From a virus, in IMG/VR virus record IMGVR_UViG_3300015264_000467, positions 1-22,132 of that record: DNA of 22,132 bases. One strand, 5' to 3'. The notes under the pieces are model-generated. The model saw only the letters and a list, made by a program, of their open reading frames with translations. It had not been told where the DNA came from and ran no database searches. The translations under genes were made by a program, and so were the position numbers. Below, piece by piece: positions 15,333 to 22,006 of this stretch (positions are counted from its first letter, which is position 1; each line of letters starts with the position of its first letter).

Positions 15333-16142
15333 TCAACGCTTGAAGGCGGCTCCAAAGCGGTTTCCCACCAGGGACAGACCGACTTGTTTGCCGGCGATGA
15401 AGCGGGCGAAAGCTTTGCCCATATGGATGTCGTCGGAGAGAAGAACGCCGCTGGCGGCCATTTTTTGCCAGGCGGCATTGAATTCAAAAGTCATATTTCT
15501 AGTGGTGTGCAGGCTGTCATGAAGAAACAGATCAGGCGCAGGCAGGTCCCGCAGAAGGCGCGGGAGAAGATCGCGGGAGCGGCCGCGTAACAGGGTCCAG
15601 CGGCTGCGCAAGTGTTGCGGAACAAAGCTTCCGGCGAATTCTTCAGCGCCGATGGGCGGCAGGTCAATGCTCCAGAGATGGCCTTCACCGTTGGCGGCAA
15701 GGGCCTGCAAAATGAAAGCGGTCGTCACGCCGCTGCCGACCCCGGTTTCCACCACCACGCGCGGACGTAAAGCCCGGCAAATGACATAACAAAAATCCGG
15801 CAGTCCCGCATCGGCATCATGAACTGCCGCCGACGCTGGCCTGTTTAAGCGTGCTCTGCTGGCGGCGATGTGCTCACGTATCTCCACCGCTGCTGGCTCC
15901 TGGTGAAACCCGTTCAGTTCCACTCCGAGATATTTCGAGCTCAGATCAAGCATCGCCGCAAGATCAAGCCCGGTGGAAGCAGCGGGAAGTTGCGGCGGCG
16001 AGACCATCCCTTCGGCTTTGGTCTTGACGCGGTCATAAAACTCGGAGGGACGTCTGAACAGCAGTTTCAACAGCAAGCGATATTTCTGAAATGAGGCCTG
16101 ATGCACAGTCGGCATTTTAGCTGACGCGGCCGCCGCGTTCAC
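15333..16142 (-). CDS. SAM-dependent methyltransferase (Methyltransf_24-like)
   Basis: A 269-residue protein with a long helical N-terminus, then VVVETGVGSGVTTAFIL (129-145) as the SAM-binding loop, LWSIDLPP (157-163) as the acidic-loop strand and PDLFLHDSLHT (203-212), the pattern of the class often placed in glycan or cephalosporin-hydroxylase-like O-methyltransferase groups. The given GTG start (16142) lacks a clear ribosome site; ATG 16115 is an alternative nine residues in. The gene lies 109 bases upstream of the second minus methyltransferase, same strand, so they may be co-transcribed. The substrate is unknown. Confidence 0.7.
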   Translation of the reverse strand: MNAAAASAKMPTVHQASFQKYRLLLKLLFRRPSEFYDRVKTKAEGMVSPPQLPAASTGLDLAAMLDLSSKYLGVELNGFHQEPAAVEIREHIAASRARLNRPASAAVHDADAGLPDFCYVICRALRPRVVVETGVGSGVTTAFILQALAANGEGHLWSIDLPPIGAEEFAGSFVPQHLRSRWTLLRGRSRDLLPRLLRDLPAPDLFLHDSLHTTRNMTFEFNAAWQKMAASGVLLSDDIHMGKAFARFIAGKQVGLSLVGNRFGAAFKR

Positions 16143-16195
16143 GTGTACGCGGTTTTTTATTTTTTGAGTGAATCATTTTTCTTCGGAGAGGACCC

Positions 16196-16360
16196 ATGCA
16201 AATCCACTTTACCGACTTTGTTACGGCAGCGAACCTGCTGGTGCTGCTGGGGATTTATCGCAAGATGTCAATCATTGTGTATCAGCACAAGCTGATGTGG
16301 ACAGACTTTGCCGAGCGCAAAGGCATCAGCGCGAACGGAAAGCATGCGGCCAGTGTTTAG
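16196..16360 (+). CDS. Small phage membrane-associated protein
   Basis: A 54-residue ORF with a strong GGAGAGG six bases before ATG 16196. It has a short hydrophobic stretch (FVTAANLLVLLGIY) and then KLMWTDFAERKGISANG. The W.DF..R.GI.NG ending is one I associate with many small proteins in phage tail or lysis regions. I do not know the function. It is divergent from the minus-strand methyltransferase and is followed by an inverted repeat. Confidence 0.6.
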   Translation: MQIHFTDFVTAANLLVLLGIYRKMSIIVYQHKLMWTDFAERKGISANGKHAASV

Positions 16361-16390
16361 CGCGGCAGTCTGCGGCGATCAAGGAACGAT

Positions 16391-16472
16391 TTAGCCACGA
16401 ATGAACGCGAAGATCGCGAATAGAAATCATTCTTAAGTCCTGATTCGTGTTCATTCGCGCAATTCGCGGCTG
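16391..16472. repeat. Dispersed palindromic intergenic repeat
   Basis: The left part begins TTAGCCACGAATGAACGCGA and the right part carries its imperfect inverse (GATTCGTGTTCATTCGCG...CGCGGCTG), separated by about 20 bases. It fills the gap between the small membrane protein and the HNH gene. The motif family (AGCCACGAATGAAC) recurs in variant form at 20853-20889. Confidence 0.7.
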
Positions 16473-16522
16473 TTATGGCTCGTCTCTCCAGTGCTACAAG
16501 CTGCTTTTTCAGGTGAATTCCA

Positions 16523-17041
16523 ATGAAACTTACTCCAAGAGAAAGATTTCTGGCCAAGGTGTGTCCCGAGCCGGGCAGCGGATGCTGGCTGTGGCGCGGG
16601 ATGGTGGTTGCCAGCGGCTACGGCATGGTGCGCTTTGAACGAAAGATGTATCCAGCGCATCGGCTGGCGTGGAAGTTTTTTCGCGGCGAGATAGCGCCGG
16701 GCCTGGTGGTCTGCCATAAGTGCGACGTGCGGGCCTGCGTGAATCCCGATCATCTGTTCCTGGGAACGATGATGGACAACATGCGAGATATGAAGGAAAA
16801 AGGCAGGAGTCCACGTGGAGACGAACACAGCCGGTCCAAGCTGACAGCGAAGACGGTAAGCAGGATCAAAGCGATGCTGGCGCAAAGGCACATGCGCGTG
16901 AGCGAGATAGCACGCGCGTTTGGCGTGTCCCACGCGACAATCGACTGTATCGCGAAAGGGAGGACGTGGCGGCATGTGAAGGCGGCCCCGGCGGTTGGCG
17001 ATGAAATGGCTGATGGGGAAGATAGTTCAATGAATGAATGA
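16523..17041 (+). CDS. HNH endonuclease with C-terminal helix-turn-helix
   Basis: A 172-residue protein. The HNH_3-type core runs from GCWLWRG (20-26) through AHRLAW (His46), VCHKCDVRACVNPDHLFLGT (His65, Asn74, His77, with Cys64/67/72 as a probable zinc site) to MMDNMRDM. A C-terminal helix-turn-helix (VSEIARAFGVSHATIDCIAKGRTW) follows, the layout of phage-borne free-standing HNH homing nucleases. It would cut double-stranded DNA at a specific site and spread itself. No adjacent intron or intein is visible. The ATG at 16523 has only a weak ribosome site (CAGGTG). Confidence 0.8.
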   Translation: MKLTPRERFLAKVCPEPGSGCWLWRGMVVASGYGMVRFERKMYPAHRLAWKFFRGEIAPGLVVCHKCDVRACVNPDHLFLGTMMDNMRDMKEKGRSPRGDEHSRSKLTAKTVSRIKAMLAQRHMRVSEIARAFGVSHATIDCIAKGRTWRHVKAAPAVGDEMADGEDSSMNE

Positions 17042-17319
17042 GAGTGCACGCTTCGTTTCTCGCGATGGCGGTTCCTCGTTAGAACTCCCTGAGGCTGAAT
17101 TGAAGGGTGAGCAGTGCAGGGATCCTTCGACTCCGCGCTCATGATTCCTACAATCGTCAACAACGCTTGAGGCGCTTCGCTCAGGATGACAGCAGTAAGC
17201 GGCGACGCGACAAGCGAATACTTTCGTAAGTCGACAGTCGTTTAACCCAGCAGCCAAAAGCCAAAAGCTCTTCCAATATCTGCATTAAAAACAACTTCAA
17301 TCGAAATGAGGACAACACC
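17042..17319. repeat. Gene-free gap with dispersed repeat (17121-17190)
   Basis: No credible ORF. The segment 17121-17190 starts GATCCTTCGACTCCGCGCTC and ends GCGCTTCGCTCAGGATGAC, an intergenic repeat type common in several soil bacterial genomes; a related CGGGATGAC end occurs near 18410. The rest shows nothing notable apart from the region before the next ATG. Confidence 0.5.
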
Positions 17320-18120
17320 ATGAACCTTAGAACCTGGTTCAAGGGGCTGGGCGTATTTGCGCTGAGCTCAATGATTACCGCGCTGGCCACCATGCAACTG
17401 GATCCGGCGAACTTTAACTTTTCCAAAGCCGGGCTGACGAAAGTTGGCGCCGCAGCGCTGGTGATTGGCGTGAAGTCAGTGCTGCTGTATTTGAAGCAAT
17501 CGCCGCTGCCGGGAAGCCAGCAGGGGCGCATCACTGACTGGACGAAGATTACCGGCGTGGTGGCGTTTTGCGTGATTATCCCGGCGAGCGCGCTGCTGGC
17601 GGGATGCGTGAGTTCATGGGACCGGACGACGTATGCGTCACTGGCGGCGAGCAAAGCGCTGATCGATTGCGCGGTGGCGGGCTACAACCATTTTGATGCC
17701 GACATCCGGCACGCCTGCACCGCCGATTCACAGAATGCCGCGCAGGATGCGTCGTTTGATCCGCAAACGTTTTATCTGCCGCAGACGCGCGAAGCCCAGC
17801 AGGCCGTGGAGAAAGCGCGCCAGGCGCAGGTGGCCGCAGTGGATGCCTTTGCCGCGTATGCCGTGGCCAAAGTGGCGAAAGATAAGTCTGCATCGTTGCA
17901 GGAGAAACAGGCGGCGGTGGTGGGGCTGCTGGAACAGTTTCCCGCGCTGCTGAATGCAGTGCGCGGTTTGATGGGGAAGAATCCGGTGGGAGCCGCGGCG
18001 ATGCCGGATGTTCGGGATCCCGTGGCGGCGGTGGCGGCGTTGAAGCCGGCGATATTTCAGGGGCTGAAGCCTCGGACATTTTTAGATCGTCCAGACGGCA
18101 CGAGTGAACTCGTGCCCTGA
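17320..18120 (+). CDS. Holin-like / lipoprotein fusion, C-terminus written by a repeat
   Basis: A 266-residue protein with two parts. Residues 1-65 resemble small phage membrane proteins of the holin type: two hydrophobic helices (about 9-26 and 41-58) around LDPANFNFSKAGLTKVG, then YLKQSPLPG. Residues 78-266 look like a separate lipoprotein: hydrophobic VVAFCVIIPASALLAGC with lipobox LLAGC (Cys96), then SSWDRTTYASLAASKALIDCA and Ala/Gln-rich helices. Such parts are normally two adjacent genes; here no stop separates them. The last 20 residues (from Gln247) are encoded by a dispersed palindromic repeat at 18058-18121, so the original C-terminus is probably replaced. A role in host lysis (pore and envelope-spanning parts) is inferred. 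Confidence 0.55.
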   Translation: MNLRTWFKGLGVFALSSMITALATMQLDPANFNFSKAGLTKVGAAALVIGVKSVLLYLKQSPLPGSQQGRITDWTKITGVVAFCVIIPASALLAGCVSSWDRTTYASLAASKALIDCAVAGYNHFDADIRHACTADSQNAAQDASFDPQTFYLPQTREAQQAVEKARQAQVAAVDAFAAYAVAKVAKDKSASLQEKQAAVVGLLEQFPALLNAVRGLMGKNPVGAAAMPDVRDPVAAVAALKPAIFQGLKPRTFLDRPDGTSELVP

Positions 18121-18121
18121 C
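18058..18121. repeat. Dispersed palindromic repeat, copy A
   Basis: It begins CAGGGGCTGAAGCC and ends with the hairpin GGCACGAG-TGAA-CTCGTGCC (18097-18116) plus CTGA. It shares beginning and end with the unit at 18165-18224. It overlaps the 3' end of the preceding gene and provides its stop codon. The hairpin may also act as a terminator-like 3' end. Confidence 0.75.
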
Positions 18122-18164
18122 ACTTGTCTCGCACGAGGGGAGTTTTATGCAAATGGAAAAACGG

Positions 18165-18224
18165 CAGGGGCTAAAGCCCAATCTGAAAAAGCGACTAACG
18201 GCGCGGCTAAAGCCCGTGCCCTGA
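18165..18224. repeat. Dispersed palindromic repeat, copy B
   Basis: It begins CAGGGGCTAAAGCCC and ends GGCTAAAGCCCGTGCCCTGA, the same architecture as the unit at 18058-18121 with a diverged middle. The GGGCTTTAGCC-type half-sites are typical of the repeats I associate with Acidobacteriota intergenic DNA. Confidence 0.7.
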
Positions 18225-18475
18225 TATGAACCTGCATCGAGGAAACTCATAACGCAGCCGGCGATGAAGCCGGCGACGGAGTTGCAGGGTAAATGGCGCA
18301 AGGTCCCTCACCCCTACTCAGGCGCTGACGACCACCCCATCAAGCGAAAACCGCGCTTGCTGGGGACCCCGGTAGAAAGCGCGCCTTCGCTGACGGGGTT
18401 CGGGATGACGACCAAATACTAAATACCAATCACCAATTACTAAAATACCAAATACCGATTTTCACGAGGTGCAAC
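18225..18475. other. Gene-free gap with hairpin and short A/C-rich direct repeats
   Basis: No credible ORF. CCCCATCAAGCG (18335-18346) pairs with CGCTTGCTGGGG (18354-18365), twelve pairs with one mismatch. GCCGGC-GATGAA-GCCGGC lies near 18255. Around 18414-18460 there are short direct repeats of the AAATACCAA / AATTACTAA type. All look like dispersed intergenic elements. Confidence 0.55.
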
Positions 18476-18760
18476 TTGGCAACAAATCCTGTAGCAAGCA
18501 TTTCCACGGCAGACAAACTGAAACAGCAACTGAAGACGGTAAAAGATGCCGCGCTATTTATCGAGGAACTGATTGGGCAAGCGGACGGCGTGGGCGGATT
18601 CGACGCAGCAGGAGCGGAGCGCCTCACAGAAGCATTTGCTAACCTGGCGGCAATCGCGATTCAGGCGGCGCATGACGCGTCGGGCAGCGAGATCACGCCG
18701 GACAGCGTGATGGCGCTGATGCCGGTGAGCACGCCGTTACAGCCGGCGGTCGAGGGATGA
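18476..18760 (+). CDS. Small conserved-looking phage protein, unknown function
   Basis: A 94-residue soluble protein starting with TTG 18476, with ACGAGGTG about 7 bases upstream. It is acidic and Ala-rich with helices (STADKLKQQLKTVKDAALFIEELIGQAD), a Gly-rich hinge (GVGGFDAAG) and ends PVSTPLQPAVEG. I do not recognise a domain. Position between the holin-like gene and the integrase suggests a late phage accessory gene. Confidence 0.5.
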   Translation: MATNPVASISTADKLKQQLKTVKDAALFIEELIGQADGVGGFDAAGAERLTEAFANLAAIAIQAAHDASGSEITPDSVMALMPVSTPLQPAVEG

Positions 18761-18976
18761 AAAGCGGCGGAGGCTGCGGCATGCCATAGGCAATCCGCAG
18801 TTGCAGGTCGAGCGGGGAATTCCATGATTTCCGCGGGGATTTTGGCGAAAAACTATATGTTGTGGGCCAGGGTCCCCTGACTCCGCTACATTTTGTTGTA
18901 GCGAAAGAAACACGAACCGCATAGAATGACGGCTGAACCCAAGTAAGCGGCTCTCCCGGCTACTCCCTACGGCCGG
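18761..18976. other. Gap before the integrase with a hairpin
   Basis: CGCTACA (18884-18890) pairs with TGTAGCG (18897-18903) around TTTTGT, flanked by GGTCCCCTGACTC. It lies 74 bases before the integrase ATG and could be a terminator of the late operon or an integrase operator. TAGAAT at 18922-18927 might serve as -10, but no well-spaced -35 is visible. Nothing else seen. Confidence 0.4.
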
Positions 18977-19966
18977 ATGGCCGCAAAAAGCAAGGTACGA
19001 GCCCTTATGAGAATGATAACGCCATTAAAGTTTCGCACACTTCCTTTTGAAGAAGCAGCCCGGCAATGGCTGGAGATCAAGAAAATGCACAGCAAGAAGC
19101 CACGTACCATCGAGATGTATGAATGGTATGTAAGAAATTTGCAGAAAGTGTTTGCGGGCGTGTTGCTGTCGCAGATCCATATTGGGCATTTTCTGGAATA
19201 CCAGCGGCAAAGGCGGCTGGAAGCAGGAGCATCTTGCGTGAACCATGAGCTGAATACGCTGGCGCAGATTTTGAAGACCGCGGAGTTGTGGGATTTAATC
19301 GAGAAGCATTATAAGCCGCTGCCGCTGCCGAACTGGACGCCGCCCAAGGTGCTGACCGCGGAGGAAGAAGAAAGATTCTTTCGCGTGGTGGCGGGGAATC
19401 CGGATTGGAGTGTGGCGTACTGGGCGGTGTCGCTGACGAATAATACGTCGGCCATGGGAATTGAGCTGCGGTATCTGCAGATGAAACATGTTTTCCTGGA
19501 CCATGAGCCGCCGACGATCCATATCCCTGATACCAAGGTGAAAAATGAGTTTCGCGCGCGCGTGGTGCCGCTGAATGTGGTGGCCGCGAAACAGGTACGG
19601 AGGATCGTGGAGCGCGCAAGACGCCTGGGAGCGTGGCATCAGGACCACTACATTTTTCCGTACCGGCTGAAGCGCGGGAGCTATGACGTTGGGAAGGCGG
19701 CGTCGCCATACTTTATACGGTCGGCATTCAGGACGATGCGCAAGAAGACCGGGCTGGAGTGGCTGCAGCCGCGAAACTTTCGCAACCAGATCATCACCAA
19801 ACTGTTTGAATCAGGAGCGCCCGATGAAACGATCATGTCGATTGCGGGTCACCAGTCGATCAAAATGTCCCGGTATTATTCCAGAATTCGGATAACCGCC
19901 AAAGCGGAAGCGCTCAATGCTATTTGTCCTAGAAATACGGCTTTTGACACTATAGTGGAAGGATAG
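18977..19966 (+). CDS. int: Tyrosine recombinase / integrase with altered catalytic boxes
   Basis: A 329-residue protein. The N-terminal SAM-like core-binding domain (about 22-110) contains EEAARQWLEIKKMHSKKPRT and NHELNTLAQILKTA. The catalytic domain follows: NTSAMGIELRYLQMKHV (156-172), the beta-hairpin Lys in PDTKVKNEFRARVVPL (187/189), RNFRNQII (266-273) with Arg269, AGHQ (290-293) and Tyr300/301 in SRYYSR. Compared with the family T-G-x-R and H-x-x-R-H, the first Arg appears to be Met160 and the HxxR His is Arg266, so activity is uncertain. It would integrate or excise the prophage. Start ATG 18977 lacks a good ribosome site; ATG 19007 is possible. It lies about 290 bases from a tRNA-like candidate att site. 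Confidence 0.8.
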   Translation: MAAKSKVRALMRMITPLKFRTLPFEEAARQWLEIKKMHSKKPRTIEMYEWYVRNLQKVFAGVLLSQIHIGHFLEYQRQRRLEAGASCVNHELNTLAQILKTAELWDLIEKHYKPLPLPNWTPPKVLTAEEEERFFRVVAGNPDWSVAYWAVSLTNNTSAMGIELRYLQMKHVFLDHEPPTIHIPDTKVKNEFRARVVPLNVVAAKQVRRIVERARRLGAWHQDHYIFPYRLKRGSYDVGKAASPYFIRSAFRTMRKKTGLEWLQPRNFRNQIITKLFESGAPDETIMSIAGHQSIKMSRYYSRIRITAKAEALNAICPRNTAFDTIVEG

Positions 19967-20400
19967 ATTAGAATAAACCGTTAGAGCTTGTTGAACTAAA
20001 AACTCGCCATATTTTCTTAGATCTAAGAATAGTAACATAAATGTTTTGTACCTATTTAACACCGACGGAGATTTTAAGTAATCTTTATTAATGCCAACCG
20101 GGATAAGCTAATATTTTAGATGCGTAAAAAATTAATATTTATGAAACCCAGAACTTTAATCAGGATGCTCTCTACAAAAATATTTCTCCTAGGATGAGTT
20201 GCGTGATCATTGATAACAAGGAAATAATAGCCCACAGCCGACATATCCCGTCCCTCTGCCTTCTAAGCAGAGGGTCACGGATAGTATTTATATATAATGA
20301 GTCATTTAGTTATCTCATTTCATAAACACTAACTAAAGAAAAGTAGTTGACTCCGCCACAATAAGACGCAACGCATAACTAGCCTCGACCGATTTTCTCC
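19967..20400. other. AT-rich, gene-free stretch next to the integrase
   Basis: Base composition drops sharply to AT-rich compared with both sides, and no credible ORF is visible. The only feature I recognise is the tRNA-Arg anticodon-arm fragment at 20254-20280. Such an AT-rich patch between an integrase and an attachment core often holds integrase and IHF arm sites; that is inference. Confidence 0.5.
20254..20280 (+). other. Candidate attachment site: tRNA-Arg(UCU) anticodon-arm fragment
   Basis: CTCTGCCTTCTAAGCAGAG is a perfect anticodon arm: a stem around the seven-base loop CTTCTAA with anticodon TCT, followed by GGTCAC as in the variable region. Neither a D arm to the left nor a T arm and acceptor stem to the right is present, so it is not a functional tRNA. 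It lies about 290 bases after the integrase stop. Tyrosine integrases commonly use the anticodon arm as core. The lack of a tRNA 3' half on the host side is unexplained. Confidence 0.45.
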
Positions 20401-20459
20401 GGATCAATTTTTTGGGAATTAGCAAAATGGCGATTGAGCATATGACGAACATTCGTACG

Positions 20460-20800
20460 TCCGCACGATGGCCAGTGGAAATCTTGCCGCCGGTGTTTGG
20501 CGAGGCCGCGGCGGACCGATAGGAGACGGGCGGATATGGAGGAAGGCCGAATAAAGTGTTGAACGATTGCTATAGAGTTTTGCGTACTAGACACAGTGCA
20601 AGATCTGCCGAACCGCTACCCGCTATATCAACCTGCCATCGAAGGTTTCAGCAATGCAGCGGAACGGGCGGTTCGAATGTGTTTGCAGGCCCTGGCCATG
20701 ACTTGGTCGAACGGGGAGGAAGAGATCTGGGAGAAACTCCATGGATGCTTCCTTTAGCGGAACAAAAAAAGGAGTCACGGCGGAAAAAGTGTCTATCGGA
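20460..20800 (+). pseudogene. IS5-family transposase remnant, multiply frameshifted
   Basis: Reading the three plus frames in turn recovers the IS5 transposase order. Frame 1 has DGQWK (20467) and RPRRTDRR; frame 0 has NKVLNDCYRVLRT (20550-20588); frame 1 has DLPNRYPLYQ (20602-20631); frame 0 has TCHRRFQQ (20631-20654). Frame 1 then has LQALA, frame 0 HDLVERGGRDLGE (20697-20735), and frame 2 MDASFSGTKKG (20741-20773), which carries the second catalytic Asp. In intact members these read as one chain (VLNGVLWVLRTG...WRDLP.RY..YQTCHRRFQ...L.ERGG.DLSE.FIDA.F...KKG). At least five frame changes and in-frame stops make it dead. The rest of the transposase is missing. Confidence 0.7.
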
Positions 20801-20852
20801 TTTCGTGAAGTGCAATCGGGTGGTTCGTGCAGGGGATGTACGACTAAACGTT

Positions 20853-20889
20853 TTTTAGCCGCAGATTAGCGCAAATGAACGCAGATCGG
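20853..20889. repeat. Dispersed repeat half-unit
   Basis: TAGCCGCAGATTAGCGCAAA followed by TGAACGCAGATCGG is a single arm of an intergenic palindrome type (AGCCGCAGAT..ACGCAGAT). It abuts the transposase remnant. Just after it, GAAATTTAAAATA occurs twice in tandem (20896-20908 and 20915-20927). Confidence 0.55.
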
Positions 20890-20979
20890 AAAAAGGAAAT
20901 TTAAAATAGAAAAAGAAATTTAAAATAAAGAGGCTGCATTTGCAATCTCATTTTATTGCATAGTTGCTTAATCGATTCG

Positions 20980-21582
20980 TTACCGGCTGTCACCGCTGGG
21001 ACTGGAGCCGACAGCTTTGCCTTTATCCAGTTTGGCATTCATCTGCTGGGCTTTTTCCAGATGTTTTTGCAGCGTGGGGAGCGTCTTGCCGGCCCATTGC
21101 TTTACGTCAGGATCTTTGGCGGTCTCTGACTTGTCCGTAAATTCCTGAACATCTTTTTGATGGTCCTCGACCATGCTATCCATATAGTCTTTATCGAGTT
21201 GTTTACCGGTGTCGCTGGACAGTTTTGCCTGGAGCGTTTTGGCGTCGTCGGGCAGATCGTCATTGAAATTGAGATTCTTGGATTGCGCGAGTTCCTGCAG
21301 TTCATTGAGCGCGGTGGTGTGGTCCTTCACCATCATCTGGGCAAACTGCTTTACGCTGGGATTCTTACTCTTGGCGGCGACGATTTTTCCCAGCTCGATT
21401 TCAGCGCTATTGCCCTGGGCTGCCCTGGTGACGAAGTCCTGATCAGAGCTGCTGGAAGGGCTGGAAGCAGCGGCTCCTGAATTTGGTTGAGCTGCGGTAT
21501 CAGGCGTGGACGCTTTGTTTGTGTTGGTGCAGCCAACACTTATCAAACCCAGTATCAACAGGGCGAATAGGCTGTGTTTCAT
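20980..21582 (-). CDS. DUF4142 lipoprotein
   Basis: A 200-residue protein on the minus strand, ATG at 21582 after AAGGAG. It has a lipoprotein signal peptide ending SVGC (Cys18), a Ser/Ala-rich linker to about residue 48, and the DUF4142 ferritin-like helical domain: FVTRAAQGNSAEIELGKI, VKQFAQMMVKDHTTALNEL, MDSMVEDHQKDVQEF and WAGKTLPTLQKHLEKAQ. The paired His residues in KDHTTA and EDHQKD are typical. Members are envelope proteins of unclear role, frequent in soil bacteria. It lies outside the phage module and on the opposite strand, so it probably marks host chromosome. Confidence 0.85.
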   Translation of the reverse strand: MKHSLFALLILGLISVGCTNTNKASTPDTAAQPNSGAAASSPSSSSDQDFVTRAAQGNSAEIELGKIVAAKSKNPSVKQFAQMMVKDHTTALNELQELAQSKNLNFNDDLPDDAKTLQAKLSSDTGKQLDKDYMDSMVEDHQKDVQEFTDKSETAKDPDVKQWAGKTLPTLQKHLEKAQQMNAKLDKGKAVGSSPSGDSR

Positions 21583-21907
21583 GGATAAAAACTCCTTCGG
21601 CGGTATTGGAAAGTGTGATGTGAGGAAGAAGCGTGGGGATGTCGGGAGTTGTGCGAAGCGCGCATGTCGGCGTGAGTGCCGCCCCGCCGGGGCTTACAAA
21701 TGATTTTCTCCAGCGCACCCAAGCCCTTCCGGGCTGGGCTACCATGTTTCGCGCCTTCGGCGCTAGCTTGATCAGGGAATGATTTTATGGCGAAGTTGAA
21801 CGCCTGGCGGAATGTGGAGAGGGCAAAAGCAAAGAATGTGTCGCCCCGCTGGAGTCTGTGTCATAGCTAGTTCTTGATTTGCGTAAGAAAATGAGAGACA
21901 AAAGCTC
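21583..21907. repeat. Intergenic gap with hairpin-rich repeat (21680-21770)
   Basis: Three hairpins occur in a row: GCCCCGCCGGGGC (21681-21693), AGCCC-TTCC-GGGCT (about 21722-21735) and GCGCC-TTC-GGCGC (21751-21763). This is another dispersed intergenic repeat type. No credible gene; a 27-codon ORF at 21787 has no support. Confidence 0.55.
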
Positions 21908-21973
21908 ATGTCACGATTCTTTCCTTACGATCCGGATCAGGCGTACTTGCTGCCGCCCAAAGACCATCGCTAA
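21908..21973 (+). pseudogene. 5' stub of an IS1182-type transposase
   Basis: The 21-codon ORF reads MSRFFPYDPDQAYLLPP and then KDHR before TAA. The first 17 residues match the usual start of IS1182-family transposases (xRFxPYDPDQxxLLPPS...). The D-H following directly suggests an internal deletion that joined LLPP to a later D-H-L segment. Nothing of the catalytic domain follows. It lies 34 bases from the end of pepA. Identification is by a short but distinctive motif. Confidence 0.45.
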
Positions 21974-22006
21974 TAGCTCACCACAAAAAAAGCCAAGAGC
22001 CAACAG

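Noticed and set aside
17576-18301. 241-codon minus-strand ORF
   Set aside because: Pro/Arg-rich GC-skew shadow of the holin-lipoprotein gene, running through repeats.
18058-18475. CRISPR array
   Set aside because: The repeated units are palindromic, only two, diverged in the middle and lack regular spacers.
20254-20280. Complete tRNA gene
   Set aside because: Only the anticodon arm is present; there is no D arm, T arm or acceptor stem.
20379-20594. 71-codon minus-strand ORF
   Set aside because: It is antisense to the frameshifted IS5 transposase remnant, whose landmarks read on the plus strand; no independent support.
20596-20757. 53-codon ORF read as a new small protein
   Set aside because: It contains DLPNRYPLYQ and LQALA of the IS5 remnant, so it is a transposase fragment.
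20556-20858. 100-codon plus-strand ORF
   Set aside because: Only parts of it (VLNDCYRVLRT, TCHRRFQQ, HDLVERGG) are meaningful; it is one frame of the transposase remnant, not a gene.
21787-21870. 27-codon ORF between the DUF4142 gene and the transposase stub
   Set aside because: Too short, no ribosome site and no recognisable sequence.
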